Both the position numbers and the translations under genes were made by a program. Shown piece by piece: positions 24,872 to 36,381 of a stretch of DNA of 64,000 nucleotides. Below the pieces are notes generated by a model, which worked only from the letters and a program-made list of their open reading frames with translations, ran no database searches and was not told the DNA's origin. Within the stretch, counting starts at the first letter, position 1; the number at the start of each line of letters is the position of its first letter. Source of the stretch: Nelumbo lutea (lineage: Eukaryota; Streptophyta; Magnoliopsida; Proteales; Nelumbonaceae). The stretch spans positions 56,285,759-56,349,758 of the forward strand of contig JAKGHH010000003.1 of assembly GCA_022828595.1 (NCBI GenBank), in the 5' to 3' direction.

Positions 24872-25947
24872 AGGTTTCTAAAAATGAATGGAAACAAAAT
24901 CGGTCAGGGAACCGATTTCTGTTAAGCGGTTCAACCATTCGAGTCGAATAGTTCGACCCGCGACATCATAAATAAATTAAAAATAAAATATATATTCATA
25001 AATGAAAATCTACAAATGAAAAATAATCGAGAAATAGGGGCTTCACATCGGTGAAAAGAATCAGTTGATTCTCTGAGGTCCAAGGATCGATCACCATTGC
25101 CAGCAAAAAGTTTCGGATGTACCTGAAGAACAATCGATGTCGTCGTCCCCTCCTAAAATCTGATCACCTGTAAGCGGTGCAGGGCAGGATGGATAAGAAA
25201 AGCACTGAGAAGGAGACAAACAGAGGGAGGAAGGGGGACTTGTTTATATTGATCCACCTTCTCCTGCAAGACGATAGCCTTCTTGATAACCTTCTTCCAA
25301 TACTCCCTAACCCTAGAATCAATGCCTCGAATTGAATCAAGCCAAAAAAGCAAAGCCACTAGAGTTTCATTCTCTCTCAACTACTCCTTCACATCCATAT
25401 GAACCAAATCCACCATCTCCCTCCTAAAATTTTGTTGTTCAAATTCATCTACCTCTTTCTTAATCTCAACAATTTTCTTCATACTCTTTCTAACCAAGAA
25501 TCCCTAGAAACAACTATGAATCTTCAAAGCAGCAGTCGGTTGTTTCTCCTTCGACACAAAGCGAATAGGAATAGAGATGACGTTCGTAGACGGGGATTTT
25601 ATGTGATGCCAAACAGGGATGATGCAGGGATTCAGCGAGTAGTAGCGAGGGTGAGTTCATTTTTGTTCTAACCCTAATGTAAGGCTGGAATTGGGGGACT
25701 AGGGACATGAATGGCATTTTTTTAAATGAGCAAAAATGAATTTTTCTACCCACAAATTGCTGCCCGAGTCAACGGTTTTTTGACTTTTTCAGCGGTTTAA
25801 CAATTCGACTGCCCGGCTTAGAGGTTTATTGACTTTTTCAATTTTTTTGATAAATAACAGTTTACAATATAACCGGACCCAGGGGGCTGAACAGTTACCG
25901 GTTTTTTCAATCTGACCGTCCAGTCCGGTCCAGTTTTGAAAACCATG
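24872..25947. mobile_element. Mutator-like element carrying a BAG gene fragment
   Basis: Exact 10-bp duplication GGACAAACCA at 24862-24871 and 25948-25957. Ends AGGTTTCTAAAAATG and, inverted, ATGGTTTTCAAAACTGG; both subterminal regions carry CGGTTCAACCATTCGA- and TTCGACC-like phrases. It belongs to the same family as the 259-bp MITE at 14633-14891. The interior contains a minus-strand IQ-BAG gene fragment and no transposase, so it is a Pack-MULE-type element. A TSD of 9-10 bp fits Mutator; the superfamily is inferred. Confidence 0.82.
25153..25620 (-). pseudogene. IQ motif + BAG domain fragment (plant BAG5/6/7 type)
   Basis: One continuous minus-strand frame reads SIPIRFVSKEKQPTAALKIH, a stop at 25504-25506, then GFLVRKSMKKIVEIKKEVDE, a second stop at 25381-25383, then LRENETLVALLFWLDSIRGI, DSRVREYWKKVIKKAIVLQE and KVDQ. 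This is the order in plant IQ-BAG proteins: IP..F, a calmodulin-binding IQ motif (A..I...F.GFLVRKS), then the BAG helices that bind Hsp70 (NETL..LL..LDS.RG.DS.VR). After KVDQ the similarity ends. The stops replace residues that are usually Arg in the family. It cannot make a full protein, and its parent gene is elsewhere. Confidence 0.83.
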
Positions 25948-25957
25948 GGACAAACCA

Positions 25958-26877
25958 ATGAATCATGAATAACTTGTCATAGCAATCCAGGTCCCAGACA
26001 AAACAAACGAACCAACACTCAATTCAATTTGGAAAGAAAAAATTGTCATTTGTCAGGGATATGGTGCACAAGACCAACGGAACCTACAAATTGGTAGATA
26101 CATGGGCGGAGAACATTTTGATTTTGTGCAACCGTCTGGCATGTGATCCCCAGTGAAATAGCACGAATGGTCGAAATAAAAATTCAGTTGATATAATGCC
26201 TAAAATGCAAGCTCGATATATGATGCACTGATGCCCTGGTCTAGCTTATCCTGGCGAAAAACATTCAGGGTTCACATTTTGAGGCAAAAGTAGATCATCA
26301 AGGCTATGTTTGGTTTGATAAAAAAATAGAAATAGAGAGTTGTAAAAAGTCTAGGTAAAGTTCTCAATGAGTTCCATAAATTTTGTTAAGAACTTCTGAA
26401 CTCTGTTTATCTCTTATTTTCCATTTTTCTACCAAACTAAACATGGCCCAAGGGATGCTGTTATGCCCAAAGATCTGTGAACTTTTTCCTTTCTATTTGT
26501 TTTTTTTTTTTTCTTTTTACCCTCCAGGTGGGGTGAAAGACAGAAAAAAGATCGGATTAAATCTGCTCTTGCGACCTGAAAGTTAGTTGTTAATTTATTA
26601 CCAATAAAAAATCTGCTCTTGCAAGGTATGTGCACGAGAAATGTTAGGAATAAATTCCACACTTCTGATCACCCTATTTAGACAACACAGCAAGCCTACA
26701 TGCTTAGTTCTGAACTTAGAAATAATCATTACAAAATTCGATCAGATGTGGGCAAGTCTTTAGTCTTAACCCCGTTGACCACACTGATTCAAACTGATCA
26801 CCATCCACCACCATATTTAACAATTAAACCCACGCAATAAAGACAACCCATTCCATCAGAACATCAAGTATGGGACG
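25958..26877. other. Spacer downstream of mS34, with one MITE
   Basis: Apart from the MITE at 26302-26448 no feature is recognised. The last few hundred bases are the 3' flank and UTR of the mS34 gene. Confidence 0.6.
26302..26448. mobile_element. Tourist-like MITE, 147 bp, TSD CAA
   Basis: Ends GGCTATGTTTGGTTTG and, inverted, GGCCATGTTTAGTTTG, with CAA at 26299-26301 and 26449-26451. The ends match those of the MITE at 14124-14252. Confidence 0.75.
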
Positions 26878-29800
26878 TTAAGCTACTTGAGCTTCTGGTT
26901 CTGGACGGCTTTCTATTGATTTCTTTGATTCTGGAATGTACCTCCAACAGCGTTTGTGAACCCCACTTATTTTCTTTGGAGCGTCCGCAGCTGGGATGCC
27001 TGCATTAGAATCTCAAATGATAAGTGTTACTTGAGTTGCAAACATATATCCACTAAACAAATTTGAGAGGAACATTAAATTAGGCATATCACGACAGTCA
27101 GATCACTAAAATAAGCATACACTGGAATGAGGAAAGCCAATCCCTATGCAACAAGGGTACTCTAGTTAACACCCAAGGAAAAAACATGAGAAAAAAAATT
27201 GAACCACTTGGAGAGAACTGAGCTATACGTGGAAAATATGTAAAAATAGGATTGAAGCTATGTTTTATCTAAACATCACTGTGTGCCTATAAATAAATAC
27301 ATAAACATGTAAAACATGAGGATGAGTAAACTCGTCAGGTAGTTCAAGGTCCAACCAATGGTTCAGGTCTAATTGGTGGGAACAGAAAAAGAGAGAGAAT
27401 TTAATTAATCAATCAGAAATAATAAGTTAAAAAATAACCTCCTGGAATATTAGAGGCTTGAGGCCTGAAGAAGAAATGCAGTGGCTACCTTGTTAGAAGT
27501 TACAGGCATTTAGTGAGGGGTGTTTTTTTGTCTTTTCAGTTAATTTTATTTTGTACAGATGTGTTATGTGTATGAAGGTAGTCGGGTCTATCTACACTCC
27601 GTATTAGTCATCTTATAAACTAATTTCAATTCTCTCAAACATTTTCTCAACATCTTCTCTCCTTTTCTTCTTTACTGTTAAATTAAGCTTAAGAAACTAA
27701 AGAAGTGGCAACTGAAAATCTGCTTCTTCAGGAGACTAAACTATAACATTTTTTTATTGGAAATAGTAATTTGTATTCAATAATTAAAGGTGAGTACAGT
27801 ATGCCAAGCATCCTACGACAAAGGGAGTGATGACCCCAATAAAAAGAAGATACTATTACAGTGCCACCCAAAATAATTGCACCCTATTAATCCTTTGTTT
27901 GGCTAAAGTGCCGGTTAAACCATTTCCTGATCTTCTAGTCCATCTCAAGTTCACCCCAATCTCCCTTAATAAACATCTCACCTCCTTCATGGCTTGTCTA
28001 TGGGTCCAAAGCCCCAAATTGTTTCTTTGTTATCCATTCTACTACCAGTTTGGACTGGAGTCGCCTACCACCTCAATTTGCCACAAGCCCAGTTGCTTTG
28101 CTAGCCTCAACCATGGAAGGATGGCTAAAATTTCCACCCTCAAAGAGTCACACTCCCCTATTTGCCTAGAGTATAATGCCAACACTTCCATTACCATCTC
28201 TAGAAGCTCTCCACCTACTCCCCATCCCTCCAATACCAGAAGGTCCTGGATTACCACAAGAACTCCCGTCAAGATCCAGCTTGATTCTTTGAGGAGCTCA
28301 TGAGGCCCAATTCAACTCAAATACTGTCAAAAGTATCATGAGCCCATGTCCTTGCAATTGAAATTGATGCTTCTTCCTTTCAATCGGGACAGCTTGAGGG
28401 CAGGAGGTACATCCAAAGTAGCTATAGAAATTCCACCAACAGAGTTGCATTTCTCTGACCCTGGACCAAGTAGCACCACACCAAACCATCTCTAGTTGCC
28501 CCAGCTCAAGCTAGGGCATCTGCCAGACTATTAGCAGCTCTAAGGACCCACTTGAATAAGCAGTTCACGTTGGTCATTAGTTGCTTAGCCTCTCTGATCA
28601 GATGTCCTAATCAAAATGGACCATGAATGAGCAATTCATGGTGAGATTTCTCTTTTCATTGCTTGGCAAGTTTTATCTACACAATGAAAATTCAGTGCCT
28701 AACCCTAAGCCACCAGCTTTCTTCATTTTACCTACAGTTTCCCACTTGATTAGGTGTCACCAATTTTGATGACAGATGCTAAGGAACTTAGTTGCCACAC
28801 TTGACACTTTGAGTACACTCAACCCAGGCTCATTGTTGGGTCTGTTGGTCCAACTGGAAGCTGTAAAATATACTTCTGCCTTGATTAGTAGTCACAATCC
28901 ACACTTTTAGTCACAAAGGAAGCTACTAAGATTTTTGTGGAAACAGGAATCCTTTCTCTCCCAACTGCTAATCCACCAAGATAACTAACATATGTAAAAC
29001 ATTAAATATGACCTTTGAGAAAACCTTGAAGTTCATTGGGACGTCTACAGATGTCCTTAAGACTCCACAGTCAAAATGACTGGGCTAATGGAGCACAACG
29101 ATGAGTAACCTACAAGGAAGTCCTCATGATGGTGTCCCAACCTGAGCTTTATAGATCTTATTTACTTTTCTGCTTTTATTAGCCCAAGGTCTAACAGCCC
29201 AAATTCAACTTTTGTGAGAATGTCAGACCTCAACCAAGAGGTTGTACAAAACACCAGAAAGGTGAAGATGACCCACCACAGAAAAGCCATGAGATTACTT
29301 GAATTTGGTTTACCCCCCTCCCCCCTCCACACACACACACACACACAAACCCACACAAAAGACTCAATAAAGACATAGCCCACCTATTTGGGTTGGTTAC
29401 AATAATCTTTTTTTTCCCGCCACTCCACTCTATCAACAGCCAATCCTTTGTATAGTTGTAAGTGGTCAAGTCAACCTCACTGTTTCATCCTAAAAGCAAT
29501 ATTTTATATAACAAGATATCCATGCCAAATGGTATTCCTTTGGAGGTAAAACAAGCTCTTTTTAAGCCTTAGAAAAGCTATTTTATAGCTACAAAGAAAA
29601 AGGGGAAATGCTGAGGGATGCAAGAGCTCACCATTTTTGTGGACAATTCCCCATGCCTTACCATGTCTACCATCCTACAAGGAAATCAACAAACCTAATA
29701 AGATAAACAATCTACAAAAAGAAATATAAATTCAACTGAAAAGGCCCAGAAAGATAAACCTTATAAAGATTGATCTTGGTGATCTGATAAGATACTCCAG

Positions 29801-30017
29801 TCCAATGAATCTTTGCCATCTGATACCCAATTCCCCAATTAGGAAGAAACTGAGCTACTTCGAAGAGGTTTTTCTTCTTCCTGCGTTTCAATTTTTTTGA
29901 TGCACCTGTTGCTGCAGCAGTTGTTGAAGGAACAGAAGTACTGAAACTTCTAATAAGAGTGAGTGAATGCTTAAAGAGACCAAGTGCTTTCTCCATCAGT
30001 ACTCTGAGAATCACCAT
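26878..30017 (-). CDS. MRPS34: Mitochondrial small ribosomal subunit protein mS34
   Basis: Three coding exons join in frame to 140 residues: 30017-29760, 29674-29632 and 26999-26878 (stop TAA). Junctions are TATAAG|GTTTAT to TTGTAG|GATGGT and AAAATG|GTGAGC to AATGCAG|GCATCC. The protein starts MVILRVLMEKALGLFKHSLT, then IRSFSTSVPS (an Arg/Ser/Leu-rich, mitochondrial-type presequence), a Lys/Arg-rich KKLKRRKKKN, then FEVAQFLPNWGIGYQMAK, WTGVSYQITKINLYK, DGRHGKAWGIVHKNG and KISGVHKRCWRYIP. This matches my memory of plant mS34, a mitoribosome small-subunit component. A CTTACAG acceptor just upstream of the ATG (30027-30026) suggests an untranslated leader exon further up. Intron 2 is 2.6 kb and holds LINE debris. 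Confidence 0.83.
27425..27740 (+). mobile_element. LINE 5' scrap with a probable short LTR-like insertion
   Basis: TSWNIRGLRPEEEMQW (27435-27485) and KKLKKWQLKICF (27690-27725) together resemble the start of an L1 endonuclease (W.(V/I)RGL...L..W). About 27487-27685, starting GTTAGAAGTTACAGG and pyrimidine-rich at the end, separates them and may be a solo LTR; no clear target duplication was found. Confidence 0.5.
27741..28900 (-). mobile_element. L1-type LINE 3' fragment within mS34 intron 2
   Basis: Minus-strand frames, with stops, read KWETVGKMKKAGGLGLGTEF near 28690-28760 (RT C-terminal region), NCLFKWVLRAANSLADALA near 28510-28575 (RNase H tail) and ECDSLRVEILAILPWLRLAK with QIEVVGDS near 28060-28170 (RNase H core). 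The pieces are out of native order, so either the fragment is rearranged or it comprises two copies. It lies in the same orientation as mS34. Confidence 0.65.
28901..29631. other. Remaining intron 2 of mS34
   Basis: AT-rich intronic DNA with a CA microsatellite near 29328-29347 and a C-rich run just before it. No other gene is supported. Confidence 0.6.
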
Positions 30018-30116
30018 CTCATACACTGTAAGACCTCCTTCAAATTTTAATTATTACTTTCTAGTTAAATTAATCATGTTATGACCCCCAAATACATGCA
30101 CACGTGCATATCCAAG

Positions 30117-31873
30117 CAGGGGTGGAGCCAGGATTTTTTCTTAGGGGGGCCAAAAGCTAATATGCTTACTTAAACATGGATCCTAATTTTCATAATAAAA
30201 ATGCTAACAAAAAAAATAAAATCTAATACATGATTCTAAATACCAAAATTCTAAAGTTAATATACAAGATTTTTTTCTCCAAAATTTTAAAGTTAATATA
30301 CAAATCTTTTTCTTGTACTTTCAAGATCTCCTTAGCTCCTAATTCAAAATGTTGTGGTTTTGTTGCTTATTAGTTCAATAGTTCTAATTTGAATCTTGTA
30401 ACTAAATTCTATTTTTTTAATTATGTTTACACATTTATTTTCGTTAGATATTTTCTGTTCTGTTATTTTCGAGATGATATATTGAAAATAATAAAATTGT
30501 TTCACTCATCAAACTGTTAAGTGGTTTTACGGTTTTGATTGAGTGTTTTCCTATTGTCATTGACTCCTTGATTAAGAAGAAAAACATTTATTGAGTGTTT
30601 TCTATTGTTTTTCAATTGTTTTTAATCTTTTATATATTTTTCTTTTTTAAATTTGGATTTCCTTGTTTTTCACCTTTTTAATTACAAGGGGGCCGGGTGG
30701 CTAGGCCATGGCGGGTGGGCTAGGGCACTAGGCAGGTGGGTGGGTTGAGTAAGGGCACAAGGCAGGTAGCCAAGTGCAGGTGGGTGGGCTGGGCACTAGG
30801 CAAGCCCAGGCAGTGGACAGGGGATGCAAGTTTGGTCATGCAAGTGCTTGCATGCATTGGGCAGGTCATGGCATGTGCCTATGCAAAAGTCCCATTAGCC
30901 CAGGCAGGTGGGCTAATGCTTGTGTATTTCAAAATTGATTCTTCAGTCTCATTCATTAACCTTTAGGCTCTTCATAGAGGAAAGCTAATAAAAAAATACA
31001 CCAATAAATAAAATAAAAAATCCAAATAATTTATTAAGTTGCATCTCAAATCTGTAATGTAAAATCTTTTTTTTTTTTTGGTATTCCATCTTCCAGCGTG
31101 TTGAATGAAGGAATTCCAATGTGCACACAATGACAAACTAACAATAAAAAATTAGAAAAAAAAATTCAAAATCAGTCTTAGACTCCTCTAATTAATCAGT
31201 TACATGATAAAAATAACTTTAAAAATGGAAGAGATTCAAGGTAAAAAAAAAAAACTTTTACAATTTACTTGCTATGCACTTGAGTTGTGTAGACTACTAG
31301 TCTTTGTATCCAATTCAAGAATCTAAAAAGGGAAAATATATTATGCTAGAAACCAATCAAAGCCCCCATAGATGAAAACCCGCATGATTTCTTACCACTT
31401 TTATGACCCCGGTTGATTGGTTATAAGTTTTTTCAGTATCATATCTTTCCAGCATCATAGTCGAACTCCTTAAAATATCATAAGCTCAACTTCAACTGTG
31501 CAAATTAACGAATAATCAAATTCATTAAATTCAAGTATTCAACAATTTATCAGTGCTGGACATTCTGGAATCTGATTCTTCTAGGCACTATTGGTTGTTG
31601 GGCAGTGTTCAATCTTCCAAGAAAAACTTGAACAGTGGACAAGAACAAAAAAAAAATCTGGTTGTTCAAACTTGTAACCTATGCAAGTCTCTGGTTCCAC
31701 AGTTCCAGGTTTTTCTTCTGGGCAGTGTTCAAACTTATTCCAAGTGGTTCTAGGCAGTGGGTACCGGGTTCTTTGCTTGGTTTAGTTATGCTTTTATTTT
31801 GCAAAATAATAGGTAATAGTAATTAGTAATACAGGTTATAAGGGGGGGGGGGCTCCCCCTAGCTCCGCCCTTG
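30117..31873. mobile_element. Non-autonomous hAT element, 1.76 kb
   Basis: Ends CAGGGGTGGAGCCAGG and, inverted, CAAGGGCGGAGCTAGG. Target duplication TATCCAAG (30109-30116) and TATGCAAG (31874-31881), 7 of 8. The interior includes a GC-rich block of GGCAGGTGGGTGGGC-like repeats (30690-30930) and no transposase. It lies just upstream of the mS34 coding start, probably in a leader intron. Confidence 0.82.
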
Positions 31874-33285
31874 TATGCAAGCAAATACAAAGACGTGAGG
31901 ATTTATGGAAGACTTACTAACATTTCTTTGTACATCTTTAATACTTTTTATTTAATAAAGTTACTAACTTACTATTACTGATCAAATCATAAGCAGAAGA
32001 TGATCACAGGAGCATGACTGACAGAAGAGCTTCCGGATCAGAGGTGACTCTGAAGGAAACCCACCATAGAATACAGTATAAAAAAAATAAGGGAAAGAAA
32101 AACAAGAAAAGAAAAGAAGAAAAGAATGAAAGCATGGGTAAAATGGAAGCAAAAAAAATGATGCCGCAGTGAACAAGGGCAGTAGTTATTTGGATGGTGT
32201 GGGAAGAAAGAAATACAAGAATAGTTGAATGGAAAAAACGTAGTAAGGTAGAAATCAGAAAAAAAAAAAAAAAAGGAAGATATTATTTAGAGTATTGCAG
32301 TCAAAATGGTGCATTGGGTGAAGAACATGGACATGTTTGCCCATTTCTCCATGGATGACCTTTTTTAGAGGTTGGCAATGGGTTGTTGGTCTCCCAATAG
32401 AAAGGAACATGAGCACAAATTAAGAGACCTTGAAGCAATTAGTTTTTTCATCAGGTTTAGTGATAGTGATGTCAATTGGGTAAACACCATAAAGTGTCCT
32501 TTCAGGATTGCAGCAATACTTGCCAACTCAGATTTTTTACCAAGCTTAGTAAACCTAGGAGTGGAGTTCACTTGAGAGTCATTAATAACAAATACAATAA
32601 AAGAATTAAAAGTATACTTAGGCCCCCTTTGGCATCGTTCCTGCATATTTCTGTTTCTAAGGAAATTCTTGTTCTGGAACAGGAAACCTATTTCTTATTC
32701 CTGAAAAATAACTGACCTGTTTGGCAAATTGTTTCTGAGAAATATATTTCTATTCTATAGAAATAGAAACGATGTTTGAATAGCCCTACTAATTCTTAAG
32801 ATTTTTCCTTTAGATCAATACACATAAAAATTGATTATCACAAGTCCTCAAGCTTAACCCCAAAAAAAAGACCACATACCTTCAAAGTCTTTGCATGGTT
32901 TACAAAATTAATAAAATAACCCAAAAATTTGGGAGAATAATCAAAAAGGAAAGAAATCACAAATCATTAAAAAATAATCATGCTTACCTCCGAAACTGTT
33001 CAGTGTCAATAAACCTCAATGAGAGCTGTAACCATCCAAAGTATAGTATTTGTGCAACTATCCGCAAGTCCAGGTTAAGAGTGCTTGTACATCAATGAAT
33101 TAAAAATGCTGGGCATAAACAAAAATACAACTATTAATTCATATATGTAATCTGTTGATCACTAACGTAGGAGATAGATGCAAAACTTTAGCTGAAATGT
33201 CACATTGGGCAGTTGAGATTGTGAAGGCAACCAACCAAATTAATTGAAAAACATTGCGATGAAACCTGTCAGAGATACCTAAACC
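31858..33285. repeat. Tandem duplication, copy 1 (about 1.43 kb)
   Basis: Begins with the last 16 bp of the hAT right end (CCTAGCTCCGCCCTTG) and runs to GATACCTAAACC. It is repeated immediately as copy 2. Reading both copies side by side I find only one difference, an A run after GGAAGC (8 bases here, 9 in copy 2). Confidence 0.95.
32621..32786. mobile_element. MITE-like inverted-repeat element (copy 1)
   Basis: GGCCCCCTTTGGCATCGTTCC on the left and, inverted, GGGCTATTCAAACATCGTTTC on the right, around smaller hairpins (TGTTTCTAAGGAAA, TTCTATTCTATAGAAATAGAA). The same element recurs at about 34048-34213 in the second tandem copy. Confidence 0.65.
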
Positions 33286-34712
33286 TAGCTCCGCCCTTGT
33301 ATGCAAGCAAATACAAAGACGTGAGGATTTATGGAAGACTTACTAACATTTCTTTGTACATCTTTAATACTTTTTATTTAATAAAGTTACTAACTTACTA
33401 TTACTGATCAAATCATAAGCAGAAGATGATCACAGGAGCATGACTGACAGAAGAGCTTCCGGATCAGAGGTGACTCTGAAGGAAACCCACCATAGAATAC
33501 AGTATAAAAAAAATAAGGGAAAGAAAAACAAGAAAAGAAAAGAAGAAAAGAATGAAAGCATGGGTAAAATGGAAGCAAAAAAAAATGATGCCGCAGTGAA
33601 CAAGGGCAGTAGTTATTTGGATGGTGTGGGAAGAAAGAAATACAAGAATAGTTGAATGGAAAAAACGTAGTAAGGTAGAAATCAGAAAAAAAAAAAAAAA
33701 AGGAAGATATTATTTAGAGTATTGCAGTCAAAATGGTGCATTGGGTGAAGAACATGGACATGTTTGCCCATTTCTCCATGGATGACCTTTTTTAGAGGTT
33801 GGCAATGGGTTGTTGGTCTCCCAATAGAAAGGAACATGAGCACAAATTAAGAGACCTTGAAGCAATTAGTTTTTTCATCAGGTTTAGTGATAGTGATGTC
33901 AATTGGGTAAACACCATAAAGTGTCCTTTCAGGATTGCAGCAATACTTGCCAACTCAGATTTTTTACCAAGCTTAGTAAACCTAGGAGTGGAGTTCACTT
34001 GAGAGTCATTAATAACAAATACAATAAAAGAATTAAAAGTATACTTAGGCCCCCTTTGGCATCGTTCCTGCATATTTCTGTTTCTAAGGAAATTCTTGTT
34101 CTGGAACAGGAAACCTATTTCTTATTCCTGAAAAATAACTGACCTGTTTGGCAAATTGTTTCTGAGAAATATATTTCTATTCTATAGAAATAGAAACGAT
34201 GTTTGAATAGCCCTACTAATTCTTAAGATTTTTCCTTTAGATCAATACACATAAAAATTGATTATCACAAGTCCTCAAGCTTAACCCCAAAAAAAAGACC
34301 ACATACCTTCAAAGTCTTTGCATGGTTTACAAAATTAATAAAATAACCCAAAAATTTGGGAGAATAATCAAAAAGGAAAGAAATCACAAATCATTAAAAA
34401 ATAATCATGCTTACCTCCGAAACTGTTCAGTGTCAATAAACCTCAATGAGAGCTGTAACCATCCAAAGTATAGTATTTGTGCAACTATCCGCAAGTCCAG
34501 GTTAAGAGTGCTTGTACATCAATGAATTAAAAATGCTGGGCATAAACAAAAATACAACTATTAATTCATATATGTAATCTGTTGATCACTAACGTAGGAG
34601 ATAGATGCAAAACTTTAGCTGAAATGTCACATTGGGCAGTTGAGATTGTGAAGGCAACCAACCAAATTAATTGAAAAACATTGCGATGAAACCTGTCAGA
34701 GATACCTAAACC
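33284..34712. repeat. Tandem duplication, copy 2 (about 1.43 kb)
   Basis: Second copy, sharing a CC microhomology with the end of copy 1. It includes the 16-bp hAT end and the hAT target duplication TATGCAAG, so the duplication happened after the hAT insertion. Confidence 0.95.
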
Positions 34713-35270
34713 AACCCTACAAAAGAATGAACCTGAAACATCGTCTTTATTAAATTTGATTTTATTTTGAATTTCTCTAAACGAATGCTTTCATTTCTCA
34801 CAATACACATCAATTTCTGGAAGTGATGTTCCTCTTTAATCTCTTATTAATAACTTTTTTTTCGAAAATCAAAGATAATAAATATTATCGCAACCTTGTC
34901 AAATGAAAAACAAACAAATGCTTCAAAAGAAAAAGGAAGAAACACAAAAACAAATTACTGAAACAAATTCAATGCAAGGAAATGGACGAAAATCCGAGAA
35001 CCTTCGTGATCATGGGCGGACGCAAAGCTAAATTTGGGGGTCGGTAGGAGGAAGGGGAAGAAAACGGAGTGCTAGAGTAGAGTAGAGTAGAGGCGTTCCC
35101 TGGTCAGCCGTCTGTGGACTATGCGGCGGTAGGGGGATCGGAAAAACCAGGGCTTTTGTGCCCAACATCTATTTTTCTCTGGGAAAAGGACAATCATGCC
35201 TCTCTTCACACGTGTTAAAGAAAGACACGTGTTCATTTTTAAGAGGTGTTCGGCACTCAGGAAGGGCTGT
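34713..35270 (-). promoter_or_regulatory. Candidate mS34 promoter and leader exon
   Basis: About 34990-35160 is GC-richer than its surroundings and, on the minus strand, pyrimidine-rich (repeated CTACT near 35076-35095), like a plant 5' UTR. A leader exon here would join the acceptor at 30027 across an intron containing the hAT element and the tandem duplication. This is a guess from composition only. Confidence 0.3.
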
Positions 35271-35790
35271 GATTAAAGATGCAACTTGGGCCGGGGTTGG
35301 CCCGAACCCAACCCGAAAAAGTTGTGTTGGGTTTGGGTCGGGTTGATGTCCGGGTTAGGGTTAGGGTTGAAATTCATGAATCCGACTTTATGGGTTGGGT
35401 TAGGGTTGACCCCTTAGTCAATCGATTCAATTCAAACCTCACTAATATACGTTATATGTAATATATAACATACATTGATTTGTTTAGATGCATGATATTT
35501 GTATACCCTCCACCACATAATATCATAGTATCATGTATTTCTTTTAAGATGAGCACTTTACTTGATACTAACTAGAAAGACTAACCAAGAAAGATCTATG
35601 GTAAGCCATTACTCAACCCGACCCAAAATTGACTTTGGATTGGGTTAGGGTTGACTTCGGATTGGGTTAGGGTTGAAGGAATTTAGTAAGGGTTAGGGTT
35701 AGGATTGGGTTAGTTGAGTTGAAGGTTGGGTTGGGTTAGGGTTAGGGTTGGCCTCAACCCGACCTAACCCGGCCCGACTTGCAGCCCTAC
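35271..35790. mobile_element. hAT-like element rich in GGGTTAGGGTT
   Basis: The right end, inverted, reads TAGGGCTGCAAGTCGGGCCG and the left region GATGCAACTTGGGCCGGGG, a hAT-type inverted pair. Inside are many GGGTTAGGGTTGACC-type phrases on both arms. No transposase is present and the left terminus is not exact. Confidence 0.55.
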
Positions 35791-36381
35791 CTGTAACCGG
35801 ATATCCTATTCCGATCCGATTAAGGAAAGCTTTCATCTGAATTCGAATCCTAATGGACTCTGATAGATTTAGATTTAATTCGATTATGTTTTAATTTTTT
35901 ATACAATATATAAAAATATAATTGTATTAAATTTTTATTTTAAATCAATAAATTTTATAATACAATCAGATTCAAATTTTAGTCAGATCAAATGGAATCT
36001 AATTTGAATCCGATCTAATTACATAAATACATTAAATACATTATTCAAATCCGAGATAATTGGATAGGAAACCGGATCGGGCCCATGGAAAAACATCATT
36101 CTAAAATGTCACACCCCTCCTCTATTTTATTTTTGATTCTTTGATTCTCGCCCTTATTATTTTTTATACTTTTTGTTGACCTTTGTAAAGTTTTTTTATT
36201 TGATTATTTTTTATTAAATGTATTAAAATTAAAATTTTATAACTATTAATAATTAATTATTATTTTTATATATTAGATTTACTCATATTATATATTATTT
36301 TAATTCTCCTTGATATATTTTTAATAATTATTTTTATAGCATTATACTTATATTATTTTTTATTATGTTTAACTAATTATG
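35791..36381. repeat. CCGATCCGATT-type repeat and AT-rich DNA
   Basis: GGATATCCTATTCCGATCCG on the left and TTGGATAGGAAACCGGATCG on the right are inverted around an AT-rich core (about 35800-36085), related to the 13380-13560 block. The remainder is AT-rich, with no gene. Confidence 0.6.

Noticed and set aside
27827..28303. 158-residue plus-strand ORF in mS34 intron 2
   Set aside because: It is antisense to LINE RNase H sequence that is recognisable on the minus strand.
32365..32715. Paired ORFs repeated at 33792-34142
   Set aside because: They are duplicated only because the DNA is tandemly duplicated; no domain or codon signal was seen.
35340..35760. Interstitial telomere array
   Set aside because: The GGGTTAGGG phrases are irregular, mixed with GGGTTGACC and present in inverted arms of an element.
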